The notes under the pieces are model-generated. The model was not told where the DNA came from and made no database searches. It worked only from the letters and a program-made list of their open reading frames with translations. DNA of 64,000 nucleotides. Origin: Oikopleura dioica (lineage: Eukaryota > Chordata > Appendicularia > Copelata > Oikopleuridae). Each line of letters begins with the position of its first letter. Within the stretch, counting starts at the first letter, position 1. Where the stretch lies: the NCBI GenBank assembly GCA_907165135.1, contig OU015569.1:7750501-7814500 (forward strand). Direction: 5' to 3'. Shown in pieces: positions 1 through 11,052 of this stretch. The position numbers and the translations under genes are program-made.

Positions 1-62
1 TCTACATTAACCGACTAAGCTCAACATTGTCCTCTGACGGTCTCTGTCGCTGTAGAAGCTCT

Positions 63-689
63 ATGGATCGGGCTTCGAGCTTTTCTTCGCGCGACGATGT
101 CTTCGAAGAAGAGAACAAGTACTGGGCGCTCAAGATCAAAGAACTAGAAAGTTATGACGACTGGGACAAGCAGTACATCTTAGGCATGGGATATATAAAG
201 CACGCGGTAGTTACTGTAACGTCGAATGGAAAAGGAAAATATGCCAGAATTAATCAAACACGCGCTGCTTGTTCATTCCTTTTTCTGATTCACTGCTTCG
301 CGATGCAATTATTCTGAAACGCGAGATGGAAACGGCGCAGTTGATTGAGCTCGGTGCCAATGTCAATTGCAAAACCTTCTCTCAGGTAAACTGATTTGCC
401 AACAATAAGCCAATTTATACGCGATGTAAAACTCAACTACTCTCTGTTCGAAATAAATGCGACTAAAATATTATCATCCTTGCTATCAATGATTTTTCTG
501 TTTAAGTTTTCACCCGACAACAAGAATGATAGTCAGCTGCATTATGCAGTGAGAACTGGCGATGAACGTATCCTCAAACGCCTTCTGAAAAGTGGTGCCG
601 ACCCTGTCTCCTGTGGGCATAAAGGAAAAACACCTCTCGATATTTGCGATGATCCAACACTCAGGATACTCCTCAAGGATTTCGCCTGA
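63..689 (+). CDS. ankyrin-repeat protein, with an apparent 1-nt frame break
   Basis: Small ankyrin-repeat protein read in three pieces. The first ATG is at 63 and the N-terminal part runs to about 207. A second exon ends at 385 (Q before a GT donor at 386). The third begins at 537 after ...AGTCAG and ends with TGA at 687-689. Exons two and three carry typical ankyrin signatures (ETAQLIELGANVN, then LHYAVRTGD and KSGADP...KTPLDI). Exon two is open in two frames that join only if the T5 run at 280-284 is one T shorter: upstream reads PELIKHALLVHSF, downstream DSLLRDAIILKRE. This could be a base-calling error, an allelic indel or a real frameshift. Ankyrin repeats bind protein partners; the partner is not evident. 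AATAAA lies at about 728. The start could be further upstream if the window cuts the gene. Confidence 0.6.
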
Positions 690-797
690 TTAAATTATTC
701 TTCCGAGCAACTCAATACTTTAGCTGTAATAAACATGAAGCATAAATTGATTTTGTAAATAACCAATTTAGTTTGGGTAGCTTTATTAATGAATTTA

Positions 798-1277
798 TTA
801 CTGAAATTTGGTTTTAATCAAATAAATAATAAACAGTAGGACAACAATTCTGCCGACTCGATTCACATTCTGCTCCATTATATGGACCCTGTCTCGGTAC
901 TTTTCTTCGGAAAGGATGTCTTCTGCTTTTGTCCCTTTTTTCGTTTCTTTTTTGACGTACTCTTCGTATTTCTTCGAGATAAGATCATTGCCCGCTTCTT
1001 GTTTGATTTTCGCCTTTTCAGCCTGCCGAGTGTAGAATTCCTTCAGTACATTTTCCGACTCGCTGTCCGATTTAACTTTCGTTGCCTCAAACGCTTCGAC
1101 AGTCTTTTGGAAGTCCTCGTGGTTTCCACCTCGATCAGGATGTTGCTCTTTTGCGAGAACTAGAAAGGCTGCACGAATCTCTTCTGCATTTGCTTGCTCA
1201 CTCACTTTCAATATTCGAAAAGCATCTTTTCTACCGATCGACGAAAAGCGATGAGAAGCTCGGATCAAGCGATTCAT
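798..1277 (-). CDS. J-domain (DnaJ-like) protein with C-terminal membrane anchor
   Basis: About 159 residues from the ATG at 1277, chosen over an upstream start because MNRLIRASHRFSS looks like a short basic mitochondrial-type presequence directly before the domain. Residues about 17-65 form a J domain (DAFRILKVSEQANAEEIRAAF..LAKEQHPDRGG) with an intact HPD motif, so it should stimulate an Hsp70 ATPase. A charged coiled-coil-prone middle follows, then a hydrophobic C-terminal helix (RIVVLLFIIYLI) that probably anchors it. No Gly/Phe-rich or zinc-finger region is present, so it is a class C J protein. The gene converges on the ankyrin gene; TTTATT at 781 is its likely poly(A) signal. Mitochondrial location is inference. 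Confidence 0.8.
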   Translation of the reverse strand: MNRLIRASHRFSSIGRKDAFRILKVSEQANAEEIRAAFLVLAKEQHPDRGGNHEDFQKTVEAFEATKVKSDSESENVLKEFYTRQAEKAKIKQEAGNDLISKKYEEYVKKETKKGTKAEDILSEEKYRDRVHIMEQNVNRVGRIVVLLFIIYLIKTKFQ

Positions 1278-1717
1278 AATAATCTTAAGCAAAAAATGGG
1301 ATAAACAGGATATTTTCAATTTTTAGCGAGAAATTCATAGTAGAACATGGTATAAGTGAAGGTATTCATGTTTGAAGAAAATAGTACACTCTGTGCGACA
1401 AATGCAATGAACATTAGTGTTAGATAAATTTATTAAATATATTTTAAATAAAGTATGTTAATGAGAAAAAATAAATCGAAAGCTTGACGCTCTTAGGCAT
1501 TGATAGTCGTCCACGCGTTTCGGATTCGTAGACCAGAACTTCTACAGGGAGAAATTTGTAGAAGTACACACTTTTGAGAAACTTAGGACTTTTGCGTTGG
1601 AAATGAATGGTTGCGGCTCGAATAATTTGAAGAAATAATAGGTAGCGAACAGTCGGAGGAAAAGAAATAAGGTAAGAATGATTAATAAGCGGTTAGTATC
1701 TTTGCTATTTAGAAGGT

Positions 1718-3710
1718 TCATGTTTCGGCATGCCCGTATGAGCCCTTAGGGGGGACATATTCGTTTGGAAATGTTAGAAGCTGGACTTTTTGAAAGGCGT
1801 ACAGGTATTTGTCTTGGTTTTTTTTGCAGTTGTCCCGACGCAGTCCGTGGAACCTCATTTCGTTGAGCGAATGTTTGTAGAGAGCGTCATCAATGCTGAA
1901 AACTGTTAGCAGAGTCGCTAATTGTCTGCCCTACCTGATCTCGCTCCGAATTATCCTCGCTTGCTCGAGAGTGACCGCCATTCCAGTGCGGTCCTTTCCA
2001 GACTTGCAGTTGATAATACGGCCTCCCTTGAGCGAGCGGGTAATTTCGGCAGCAATGCGATGTATCTCTACGTTTTTCTTCTTTTTCATCGTCTCGTAGA
2101 GTCGGATCTCTTCGGCAAGTTGCTGAAATGGACCGTTGAGAAGCACATTTGCTTGCTCCTCGCAATGAAGCTCTGAACACAATATCAAAACGGTGGAGTA
2201 GATCAGTTACATACCAATCCAATGATAAAGTCTATTCAAACTAAAACTATTGATGGCATTTATCAGGGGAGAAGGCTTGTTGCGAATGTCCTGGAGCTCC
2301 TGTCTTTCATTGATACCGATGTTGAACATAATCGGCACACATTTGAAGACAACGTTGTTTGACCCTTGGAGAATCTCTTGGGAGACAGGGACATAGACTC
2401 GTGGGCTCTGGCGGTCTCCTTCTATGCGAAACTCGACGATGTCGGCACTGAGGACGAATCGAACATGTTCAAGAAAGAAATGCACAGCAAATGCGTAGTC
2501 CGCAAGCATACCCGTCTCCTTGCCGCTCTCGGAAAGAAGGGACTCAAAATTTAGTATAAGACCTGTCTTCTGCAGTTCCTTGAGTTCCTGGAGGTTTCGG
2601 GATGCCACCACTAATAAGGGTCAGATATGTAAGCACGAATGCCTTGCCTGTCATAACAGAAGCTGTCGCGATCGTCAGTATCTGCGAACAGACATTGTCT
2701 AAGCGCTGTTGATCCGAGTCTGTGATGAGAACTGAGAATGCGCGAAAGACGAGAAATTCAAGGCACTTGGAGTAGGTGGAGAAAAGGTTCGTTTTTGCCT
2801 CCGTCAGAAAGACACTCTCGTCAGGCGCTTGGCGAGCGTTGCGCAAGTGACTTACGCATTTCATCGCGCTTTCTTTCACCTCGTCTACAAGACCACCGTC
2901 GCTTTCGCTGATGATAGACTGGCGGACGTTGTGAAGAAGAACCTGGCACTGAGAAATGAACACGTCTAAACATCCCTCGCCTGAGCGCATCTGCTGGAGG
3001 CCGCTTGTGACGTCGCCCCACGATTCTTTTAGGTTCACAATCGCAGTTCTAGCTAAAAAATAAACTTTACCTTTTTCGTTACTTTTTAAAGTACCTTTGC
3101 AGTGGCGCTCATAGGTGAGACTGAACATTTTGCTGCCGAATTCCTCTTCCGTGTCAAGCTTCGCAACAGACATAATATTCCAGAGACCATTGTCGCGGAA
3201 GCCTTTTGTATGAGCGGCAGCGGCGCCACAAGATGTAGTAAGCCAAACTCTGTTCTCCAGCGTGAACTTCTGTATGTGCACATTGATCCCTAGAAACTCC
3301 TGGTCTTTGATCTCGCGATCTTTCGAGCGTTTAAAATAACGCTTGTGGACAAGCGGAAACGCTGCAGTATCCTCACTCGCCGTTTTGTAGTAATTCATCC
3401 GGTTCTCGACCTCAAGGGCACATTTGGTAAAGTGGTCGTAGTTTCCATTCACGTCTTGGAAGATAGAATGGAATCTTAACAAAGTGAATAACTGCCGTAT
3501 ATGTTTTATCTACCTAGCATCGTCCACTTTGCATAACTGTATATACTGCACAGCAAGCAATGGACAGCACTTGAGCTCCGACATCTCCTCCGAATAGCTT
3601 GCGAGAATTTCATTGTTCTTTCTAACTTTAAAATGCTTCTGCAACTTGTTGATAGTCTGTTCTTCCAGCCAAGTCAGCCGCTGCTGCGCTTCATCACTCC
3701 CATCTTCCAT
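1718..3710 (-). CDS. INPP4: inositol polyphosphate 4-phosphatase (INPP4 type), lacking the usual N-terminal C2 domain
   Basis: Hydrolyses the 4-phosphate of PI(3,4)P2, acting on endosomal and plasma-membrane phosphoinositides. Six exons keep one frame: 3710-3514, 3474-3095, 3052-2648, 2610-2215, 2172-1935 and 1895-1718, total 597 codons plus TGA. The catalytic P-loop is [16 protein letters not shown] (CX5R), close to the CKSAKDRT motif of vertebrate INPP4. The C-terminus ([17 protein letters not shown]) matches the conserved INPP4 end. The 38-nt third intron uses a GC donor (GC-AG); the others are GT-AG. Vertebrate INPP4A/B have over 900 residues with an N-terminal C2 domain; here nothing like C2 precedes the ATG, which sits directly after an acceptor-like TTTAG. 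The start may therefore be trans-spliced, or a 5' exon has been missed. VPS8 ends 182 bp upstream on the same strand. Confidence 0.93.
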
Positions 3711-3891
3711 CTAAACGAAAAGACGCTCAAATAGTATAATGAATGATATGGACCATATCATATGGTAGTTGAATATTTTATCTGCACGCATTGTGCAAAC
3801 GTTTTTGTATAGGTATGTTCGGATGAAGAATTCTGAAGTGAACTTGAAGAATCAGAGACGAAAGCAGATAATAAGAAAGAACTAGAAAATG

Positions 3892-6800
3892 CTAGCGAAT
3901 GGAACTGAATTGGTAGTGGAGGAATTTATAGGCAGCCTCGATTTGGGGGGTTTCTTGAATTACAGAATCTCCTAGCTCGTAAGAGAGGCCTTCTTCATGA
4001 AATAGCTTGCGATGTCGCTGACCTTAATGAGTTTCGTCAACATCCAATACGAGAAGAATCATTCTTACCGTAAATAGATTGAGAGGGGTGTTCCTCCGGA
4101 TCCAGCTTGATGGCATCGAATGAGTATTCTTGGCTTCCTTCTCTGAAAAGGACTCGAGAGTTTTTTCCAAGATCATCCCCAGATAACGCGCAAGTCGCAC
4201 CAGGTAATCCGCCAACAATAGCTCTCCTCCGTGTTTGGGCTAATTCGGCCTGCTGCGCAAAGCGTCCACTTTCAGAGATGCGGCTCATCTGTACCAGATT
4301 CGTAACATCCCTCGTTGTCGAGTCAAGTATTGAAGTAACAAGTTGCTTCATCGGACCAAAGGGCACATCTACGAAAGATATGTTAATCGTCGTGCACATT
4401 TACAGAAAAAGTGTACATACCATCAAATGTGCTAGAATTGAAGAAAGCAATGAAAGCTTGAACTGTTTTTGACATTGGAACATGTCCGAGGAGACCACAA
4501 AAAGCACGCGGTAAGTAAACTTGCAAGTCTTCAATTTCCATATCGTTGAAGATATCAAAAACGGCGAGAAAGAGTCGTTCTCTGTCAGCTGCAAGATTAA
4601 CGCAGTGTATATTTGTGTGGTGATAATTAACTTACATGGTGGAACTAAAGAAGACGTCCGTTGTACAAAAGCCAAGAAGATGTCGAGATTTTTCGAAAAT
4701 TTAGAGCTGTCATGTCGGAGCTGTGAAAGGAGAATTTCGCTCGTCTTCTCGTAATTCTGGGCTTTCTCATAGAGCACCGCTTTAGCGCTCTTGTTAGAAG
4801 ATGTCACAAGAACTGGCTCAATCAATGCCGTATCAAAGTCTTCATGTGCTCTTAATTTATCGAAGATGACCCGACTTCGACTCTGTACACGAAATTAATA
4901 ATAAATTTTAATATTAAAGCATCTCCTGATTCGGTGAGGACGTCAATCAGTTCGCTAGCATTTGAATCGATTAAGTGCTTAACAATTTTTTTAAAGTAAG
5001 GAGCTAGAAGTTAAAAAAGAAAAAGCGTAGCTAAGTTAACTAAATTTAGTAAATATTATTTGTGCCTACTTGAAGCAGTACTAACGGTATATAATTTTAA
5101 TTGTTTGTATGTACCTTGATGTATTGTAAAAAGAATGGCGAGTTTCTAGGAAGCTCTCTTGTTGGAAGGAAACACTCACGAAAAAAATCGTGTAGCGCGT
5201 CGTCACTCAAGTTTGAAGCAATGGCGGCAAGCTCCTCTCCATAATATGTAATGCACAACGTCACAACTTCAGACGGAACTTCTCCAAATAAAAGGGACAG
5301 TCTGGTGAGAACTTTGGCTTTAAAATAGCCATCGTACGTCAGTGATGACATGACCCGTTCAATATATCTGACGATTTCTCTAGGTTTCTCAAACTTCTCC
5401 AAAGCCATCATCGCACTCACATAGTCTTCGTTTTTGAATGCTATCTTATGAGCGATTCTTTCAAAGGGATTTCAAAGTTTTTCTAATCTTTCTATATTTG
5501 TTCGACTTAAAATGTGTCCCGATCCTATAAAACTTAGTTTTGATCATGAGACGCTGTATTCTTTTTGGTGTCATTTGGTTCAATTTCCCAGAGTCGTAGA
5601 GTAACTCGCAAATTCGCTCTCGTTCTTCCATGTTATCACCGGACTTGTTTGTAAGAAAATCGACAATCTCATCGATCTGCAGCTTATCGACATGTATCTT
5701 TGCGTTTTTGGCGATCTGCTGGCCCAAGAACAAGAGAACAAGTTCCCGCTCTCTCTTGCCAACGATCGACGTCAGCTTTAATAATACATCTATCAGTTTT
5801 TGAGCCTCTTGATCTCTTTATTGCGGCTAGCAGGCGAAAAGTAATGAACATTAAATTTTATATCTCAACAAAAAAGGAGTAGTTAGATGCCGCCGTTCAA
5901 CACTTTCAAGTAAAAAAAAAACTACCAGTTTTTCTGTAAAAAACATTGAAATAAAAAAAGATACATGAGTCATGTAACATGACTTTTTGGAACTAGCATC
6001 GAATCAAATTAAATATAATTATTTCCAAGGCGCTCTAGCCCACTACCTGAGGTACTCGATGGAGTCTCCAAGCGACTTGAATAATTTAATGCCCACACGT
6101 TTTAACAAAATTCTCAAAAGCGGGTAGTTGCGTTCGCTACTGACATATTCCATCAACAGCAGGGTGAAAACCTTTTCGCGAACTTTTTCGGGCTGATCCA
6201 AGGGCGCTTTAGACGGGTATTCAACTCCTTTCAGACAACAAGATAAGTACTTATTCGTGGCCGATAAAAGTGAACTATTCAGAAGGATGATGGTTTGCGC
6301 TTTAGATTTAATGTATGTTGACACAAAGCCACGCAAAATCAACCTTGCCTAGGAGGATCGCTTGATTCAAGAACAAATTGAAGAGGTTCCTCAAAGTTTT
6401 CAAGAACATAATTATAAAGTATGATTCTTCCTTCCCAGCAGCCATGCTCTTTGAAAAGTCGGAGCAATTCGTTGACATTGAGGCTTTCTCGGTCGACACA
6501 GCGGATAAGCTTCGTAAATTCTGAGATTTTTCCTTTCTCGTCCATCCATGCTATTAGTTGCGAGAGAAGAGACGGTCGAATCGCTGTAAACTCGCCAATT
6601 TTCACAATATCCTGCAAAGCCGTAAAGAAAACGTCTCTAGAACTGCTTCCTTTTTGCGCAAAGAGCTCAACTATAGACACGACGGGTTGTTCAGCCGCTC
6701 CGATTGATTCACTCAGAAATTCATGTAAATCTGACCGAACGCATGCCGCCAAAACAAAAGTCGCTATTGAGTAGTCATCGTTTTCGCAGTTTTTGAGCTC

Positions 6801-8276
6801 TTTCTCAATCAGCTTTGGAAGCAGCTTCACAAGAGCAGATTTGATATTTGATTGAGCTTTGAATGCATCGCCAAGTCCGATTACGCCCTTCATCAATGGT
6901 CATCAAATTTTATTAATAAAAAATCAATATTGCAAGTTGACTACTCACAGTTGTCAGAATCTTTCAGCTAAACGAAATGGTCCATTTGGTAACCTTTCCT
7001 TGATCTGGCCAGTCGCAAGGCTCAAAACAAACTTGACGGCTTCCTTCATGGAGTTCTTGTTCTTTATTTTAACAATTCGCTCGTTCCAGTCACGCATGCG
7101 AACGGAGAATAAATCGCCCATTTTGTCTTGGAATAAGATGTTGCTATTCGTTACGTAGGGGCTGAATGATTTGAGAGAAATGTTCTCATCGCAAATTTTA
7201 TTGTACATCGGCGTGGGGCTCTCATCGTTGTAGATGTAAAGTTTATAGGGAGGTGTACAGTCTGGAGATGCAAGAACCAGCTTCAGCGAGGTCTGCGGGA
7301 CTATAGAAACGAAACTAACTATTTCATCTAATTGTATGGAGCGCAACACAACCCACTGAGCGAATTGGGCGAAACGGAAGATGGTTATTTGTTGATTGTG
7401 GCCAAGTATCAGTTCAGGGTCGTTTTCTTCTCCTAAATGCCAGCTAGCGTAGAGTGCGTTGTGGTGACGCGTGAGATGGGGAAAGGAGAGCTCGAAATCA
7501 GAGTTCTCAAGCGTTTTCGAAATTGGTCGAGCTATGAGTTTCTGTGGCGTTAGTACTGCCATAAGAGGGCGGCGATAAAGAGGAGAGGTCGCTTCATAAG
7601 ATTGGAATATTCTTGGTGGGTTCACCATTTCTCCTTTGACAAGTTGGAAAACGTCCGTGCTTCGCTTGGTGATTATCTTCGTGAATTCTAGCATACTTAC
7701 AGAACTCGAGTCGGAGCAAATGCCTTGAATATTCTGCTCGTTCGTAAAAGACAGCAGCTGCACTCGAGCAGTTCTTATCGCGTGGCAGTCGCTTGGTAAC
7801 TTTCTCAGTTGTTTGAAATTGCCCAAGTCGTACATGAACACTTGTCCTTTTGCAAAGCCGATTAGCAGCCGACGCTGGTCATGTGAAATGTCCAACGCGC
7901 TCACATCAGCATTTCCCTTCGCGTTTGAGATCGTGCCGAGATGTTCGAAGTCTGATTGCGCGAAAACTAGCACGTCAGAAAGATTAGTTCCCAAGATCAG
8001 GTAAGATTCACTGGCTGCGATGGAAGTGATTCGCGCCGACGGGAGCACTTCTGCCAGACGAGCAGCATAATTCACTTTCGAAATGTTGAGCAGGTCTTCT
8101 TCTACCTCGCATTCCGTTATGAGGAAGGCTTCCCTGATCTTCTCAAGCTCGGTCTCCTCTGAGAAATCGTTGAGTTCATGATCAGCTTCAGAAGAAACTT
8201 CAAAGTCATCAGTCGGGATCAAAAAGCTCTCGACAGGTTTGAGCTCATCCAGCTCGTCAACGCTAAACGATTCCAT
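3892..8276 (-). CDS. VPS8: VPS8, CORVET endosomal tethering complex subunit
   Basis: Large multi-exon gene from ATG 8276. The first exon (to about 6955) encodes an acidic N-terminus and a WD40-type propeller with the VPS8 signature LDISHDQRRLLIGFAKGQ. Later exons (about 6896-6340, 6340-6050, 5790-5545, 5455-5113, a 36-nt microexon 4977-4942, 4882-4636, 4588-4421, 4368-4069 and 4022-3892) give alpha-solenoid sequence aligned by eye with VPS8. The last five show consistent phases; the middle ones are approximate. VPS8 is the CORVET-specific subunit that binds Rab5 and tethers early endosomes. The C-terminal region matches the family up to VPFGPMKQLVTSILD, but where other VPS8 proteins have a RING finger only one cysteine (CALSGDD) remains, so the RING appears lost. 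Stop TAG 3894-3892. Confidence 0.88.
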
Positions 8277-8485
8277 ATCTTGCGAATTAGCAGCCCATTC
8301 TTAACTCTCTGCATATAAATTCTAAATTCAAATACAATAAAATCCTTAGAAATTCATAATAGCACGAGCGTATTCAAAAATATGAAAACCGCGAAAGCTA
8401 AAACTGGCAATGAACGAGAACAGTGTGCAATGAGAGAAAAAAAAGCGCCAAATATATCAGCAAGTAGGAAACGCTTTAGCTTAAC

Positions 8486-9408
8486 TTAAGTTATAAACCT
8501 TTCTAAATCACTCATAGTATTGATTTGCTCGTGCAATCCAGGAACGATCGGATCATTATTTTTAGCCGCAAATTTTCCGAAGTGCTGCCGAAGGCTTTCC
8601 AGCGCGCGTTTTGTAACAATTTTCGTTAGCTCTTCTTTACTAAGCTCAGCCTTAAAAACGAATAAAAGTGAACCTTCGCAAAGAAATACTTGTTGCTCGG
8701 TCGACTCTTTTAGTAGAAGCTTTGTCATTTGCCTTGGCAAAGAAACATTGCTCTTGTCCAGTCGCTGGAAACACTCTTGGACTCTTGCTTTTTCTTCGTG
8801 AGTCGTTCCTTCGTTTTGAAAATTTCGTCCTCACGTATTTTTATGTTCTCGATGTAGCGCGTTACTTTGTCTATCATTTCATTTTGAAGCTGATTTTTCT
8901 CTCTCTGTCCTGCTCTTCTCGCCAGCGAATGTGACAATCTCGACAAAGGAGCTCTATAAATAGGGCTCGGGCCGTGGGATTTTGCGTCACTGCATACCTA
9001 CTTTATCGTCGATTTTCTGCTGAATGAAGAACGGAGCGAAATCGGTGCGGCATTTCGCACAAATGGAATGCATCGAGTAATCAGAATCACAATCAGTCTC
9101 CATTTCTTCATTTTCTTCTCGGTTTTTCGCGGCACCTTCGCCATTCACTCTTTTGACAACTAAATACGAATGTTTTGAATCCGTTGTCCGAAAAAAGGAT
9201 TCACCAGGAAACGATAGCTTTGCCTGAAATTACCTTGCTCGAGTCCGAAATTGGAACTAAATCCATTAGGAGTGAAAATGTCCAAAACTGGAAAAAGAGG
9301 AGGAGGCGGAAGATTGACTCGGGTGAATTCTGAATCGTAGAGTTCCTGTGCATATTGCTGCGACGCCTTTGTCAGCCCGTGATTGATAATTCTAGACAAG
9401 TGATCCAT
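8486..9408 (-). CDS. uncharacterised protein with a CxxC pair and coiled coil
   Basis: Not recognised. Starts at ATG 9408 (MDHLSRIINHGLTK). The first exon is proline/phenylalanine-rich (VNLPPPPLFPVLDIFTPNG). The next (about 9160-9010) is acidic and contains SICAKCRTDF, a possible half of a zinc-binding site. A third piece (about 8946-8740) is a charged coiled coil, and the last (8740-8486) reads to KTFSDLERF-type residues before the stop. Exon joins are approximate; the block is one gene because frames stay open and all parts lie on the minus strand between VPS8 and LYSMD. Function unknown. Confidence 0.5.
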
Positions 9409-9621
9409 TTCTAAAAAAAGCAAGCGTCAGGGAATATTAGGTAAATAGGATTTTTGATGAAGAAAAGGGACACGAATGAAGAAAGGATGACAACAGGATA
9501 TTATCAATTGTGAAAACATTGACATATAAAGTATTTTTTTTTATCAAAGAACTAGAATATTGCAAACTAAACGTAATTGAAGGCGAGAAGAAACGAAAAA
9601 AAAAACATGATTACAGTAAGC

Positions 9622-11052
9622 TCATTCCTCGAGCCTGTTGATAAGGTCTTCGTTGAAATTGGTGAGTCGCTTTCTGCCAGAGCTAATGTTGGAGTCGATT
9701 GAAGCAAAGAAATCGCTCAGCGATTTGTCGCGAACTTCTTCTTTAACGGAAGCGTCTTTTCTACTCTTCGTTGCTGAATTATCAGCAGCTCCAGTCGACT
9801 GGATGGCTTTCTGGCCAGGGTCATGAAAAATTGGTGGATTCGTGGTGGATTAGCGCTCCTTGCACCTCGCGCTCCACTGCGCCGCGGGGGAGTGAAAGCA
9901 AAATCCACCGCGGCCCGGTGGATGATTTTCACTTTTACCTTGGGTAGTTCATTCCTGCGCCAAGCTTGGAGCGCCCTATTTCCTCGCTTGTGCTTTACGC
10001 ACTCTAAAGGGTCACTCGAAAGTGATAGAGCTCGCCAAAATCTCGGTGGGTGCACTCTGACCTACTGTCCGAAATCAGATGCAAATAATACCGTGTGATT
10101 TACACAAATATATTCCTGGAAGCGAAAAGCTTCCTTTTTGAGAACAATTTCGAGGATTTATAGACTTTTGTTCTAATCGAGCAGAGGTCTTCCGCACATC
10201 AGTAAAAGTATTTCTGATTATTTTTGGTGGCAGCACCAATGTTAGTGGTGGAGAAATGACGTCATCGTCAATTTTCCTATGATTTTAGTGCATTTTGACT
10301 ATCTGGTTTCTCCACCACCACTGATGGTGCTGTCACTTAATCATTATTTAACACACGACAGACCTTCTTTAACAAGGTCCAAAAGAGAGATTCAAAATAT
10401 CTCGACTCTAAGGTACTCAAAACCGCTCCACAGTTGAGGAGCAGTCTTAAAAAAAACTGTTAAAGTAATACTTGATATTCAATAATTTAAAATATTTTGG
10501 AAATGATAATAAGCATTCTTATTTCATATAAAATTATCATGAAGACAATAAATTTCTGAAAAATATATAAAATTTTCGAGATCCACCGGCCCCGGTGGAT
10601 CCACTGGTGGATGGTGGATCGACTATCCACCGGGCCGCGGTGGATTTTGCTTTCACTCCCCAGCGGCGCAGTGGAGCGCGAAATGCGAGAAGCGTTAATC
10701 CACCACGAATCCACCAATTTTTCATGACCCTGTTTCTGGCCCCTTAGAAGTGGAACTTTGATCACTTTTCCGGACGTGAGTTCTGGGTCGTAGCAAAGAA
10801 AGCGATTGTGGCTCTTTAGCACTTCGACTGAAGTTGAGAATTTGATCGCAACGCCAGTGATTGTCTCGCCTGAACGATAGCGTGGGAAGAGTGACGAGGG
10901 AAACTCATACCTTCAGAAACTGCGTAGTCGACGAGATCCACTTCTTTCGCTTTTCCCATTGCAGATCCAAGGTAGGCGCGTTGACTGACTGTTCCATAGT
11001 TTCTTTCTTTGTGCGAACCGAAGGACAGTAAAGACATACTTTCGCCCTCCAT
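9622..11052 (-). CDS. LYSMD: LysM-domain protein (LYSMD1/2-like) interrupted by a hAT-like element
   Basis: Intracellular LysM protein of the LYSMD1/2 type. Exon 1 (11052-10908) has the family N-terminus (KERNYGTVSQRAYLG). A 40-nt intron (10907-10868) follows, then the LysM domain (ETITGVAIKFSTSVEVLK..NRFL..GKVIKVPL). The frame then runs into a 917-bp transposon at 10732-9816. On the far side the same frame resumes, if one copy of the 8-bp duplication is ignored, with a Ser/Lys-rich linker and RDKSLSDFFASIDSNISSG, matching the conserved C-terminal segment of LYSMD2. Stop TGA 9624-9622. Without the element the protein would have about 155 residues. Either the element is spliced out (canonical GT at 10714, AG at 9811, frame kept, about 7 residues added) or this allele is disrupted. 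Its role is poorly known even in vertebrates. Confidence 0.85.
9816..10732. mobile_element. hAT-like non-autonomous element (917 bp) in LYSMD coding sequence
   Basis: Near-perfect terminal inverted repeats of about 108 bp (9816-9923 and 10625-10732) start with CAGGGTCATGAAAAATTGG and contain short GGTGGAT/ATCCACC units. The insertion is flanked by a perfect 8-bp direct duplication TTTCTGGC (9808-9815 and 10733-10740). An 8-bp target duplication with CAGGG-type ends indicates the hAT superfamily. There is no transposase-like reading frame inside, so it would move in trans. The interior carries a smaller nested inverted repeat. Confidence 0.9.
10229..10334. repeat. nested inverted repeat inside the hAT-like element
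   Basis: Two arms of about 28 nt (10229-10256, GGCAGCACCAATGTTAGTGG...; 10307-10334, ending ACTGATGGTGCTGTC) are imperfect reverse complements around a central TGACGTCA-containing spacer. It may be a second small MITE inserted in the larger element, or an internal hairpin of it. No clear target duplication was seen. Confidence 0.55.

Noticed and set aside
9717-10098. Long open frames inside the hAT-like element on both strands
   Set aside because: They come from GC-rich inverted repeats, mirror each other and lack any transposase motif.
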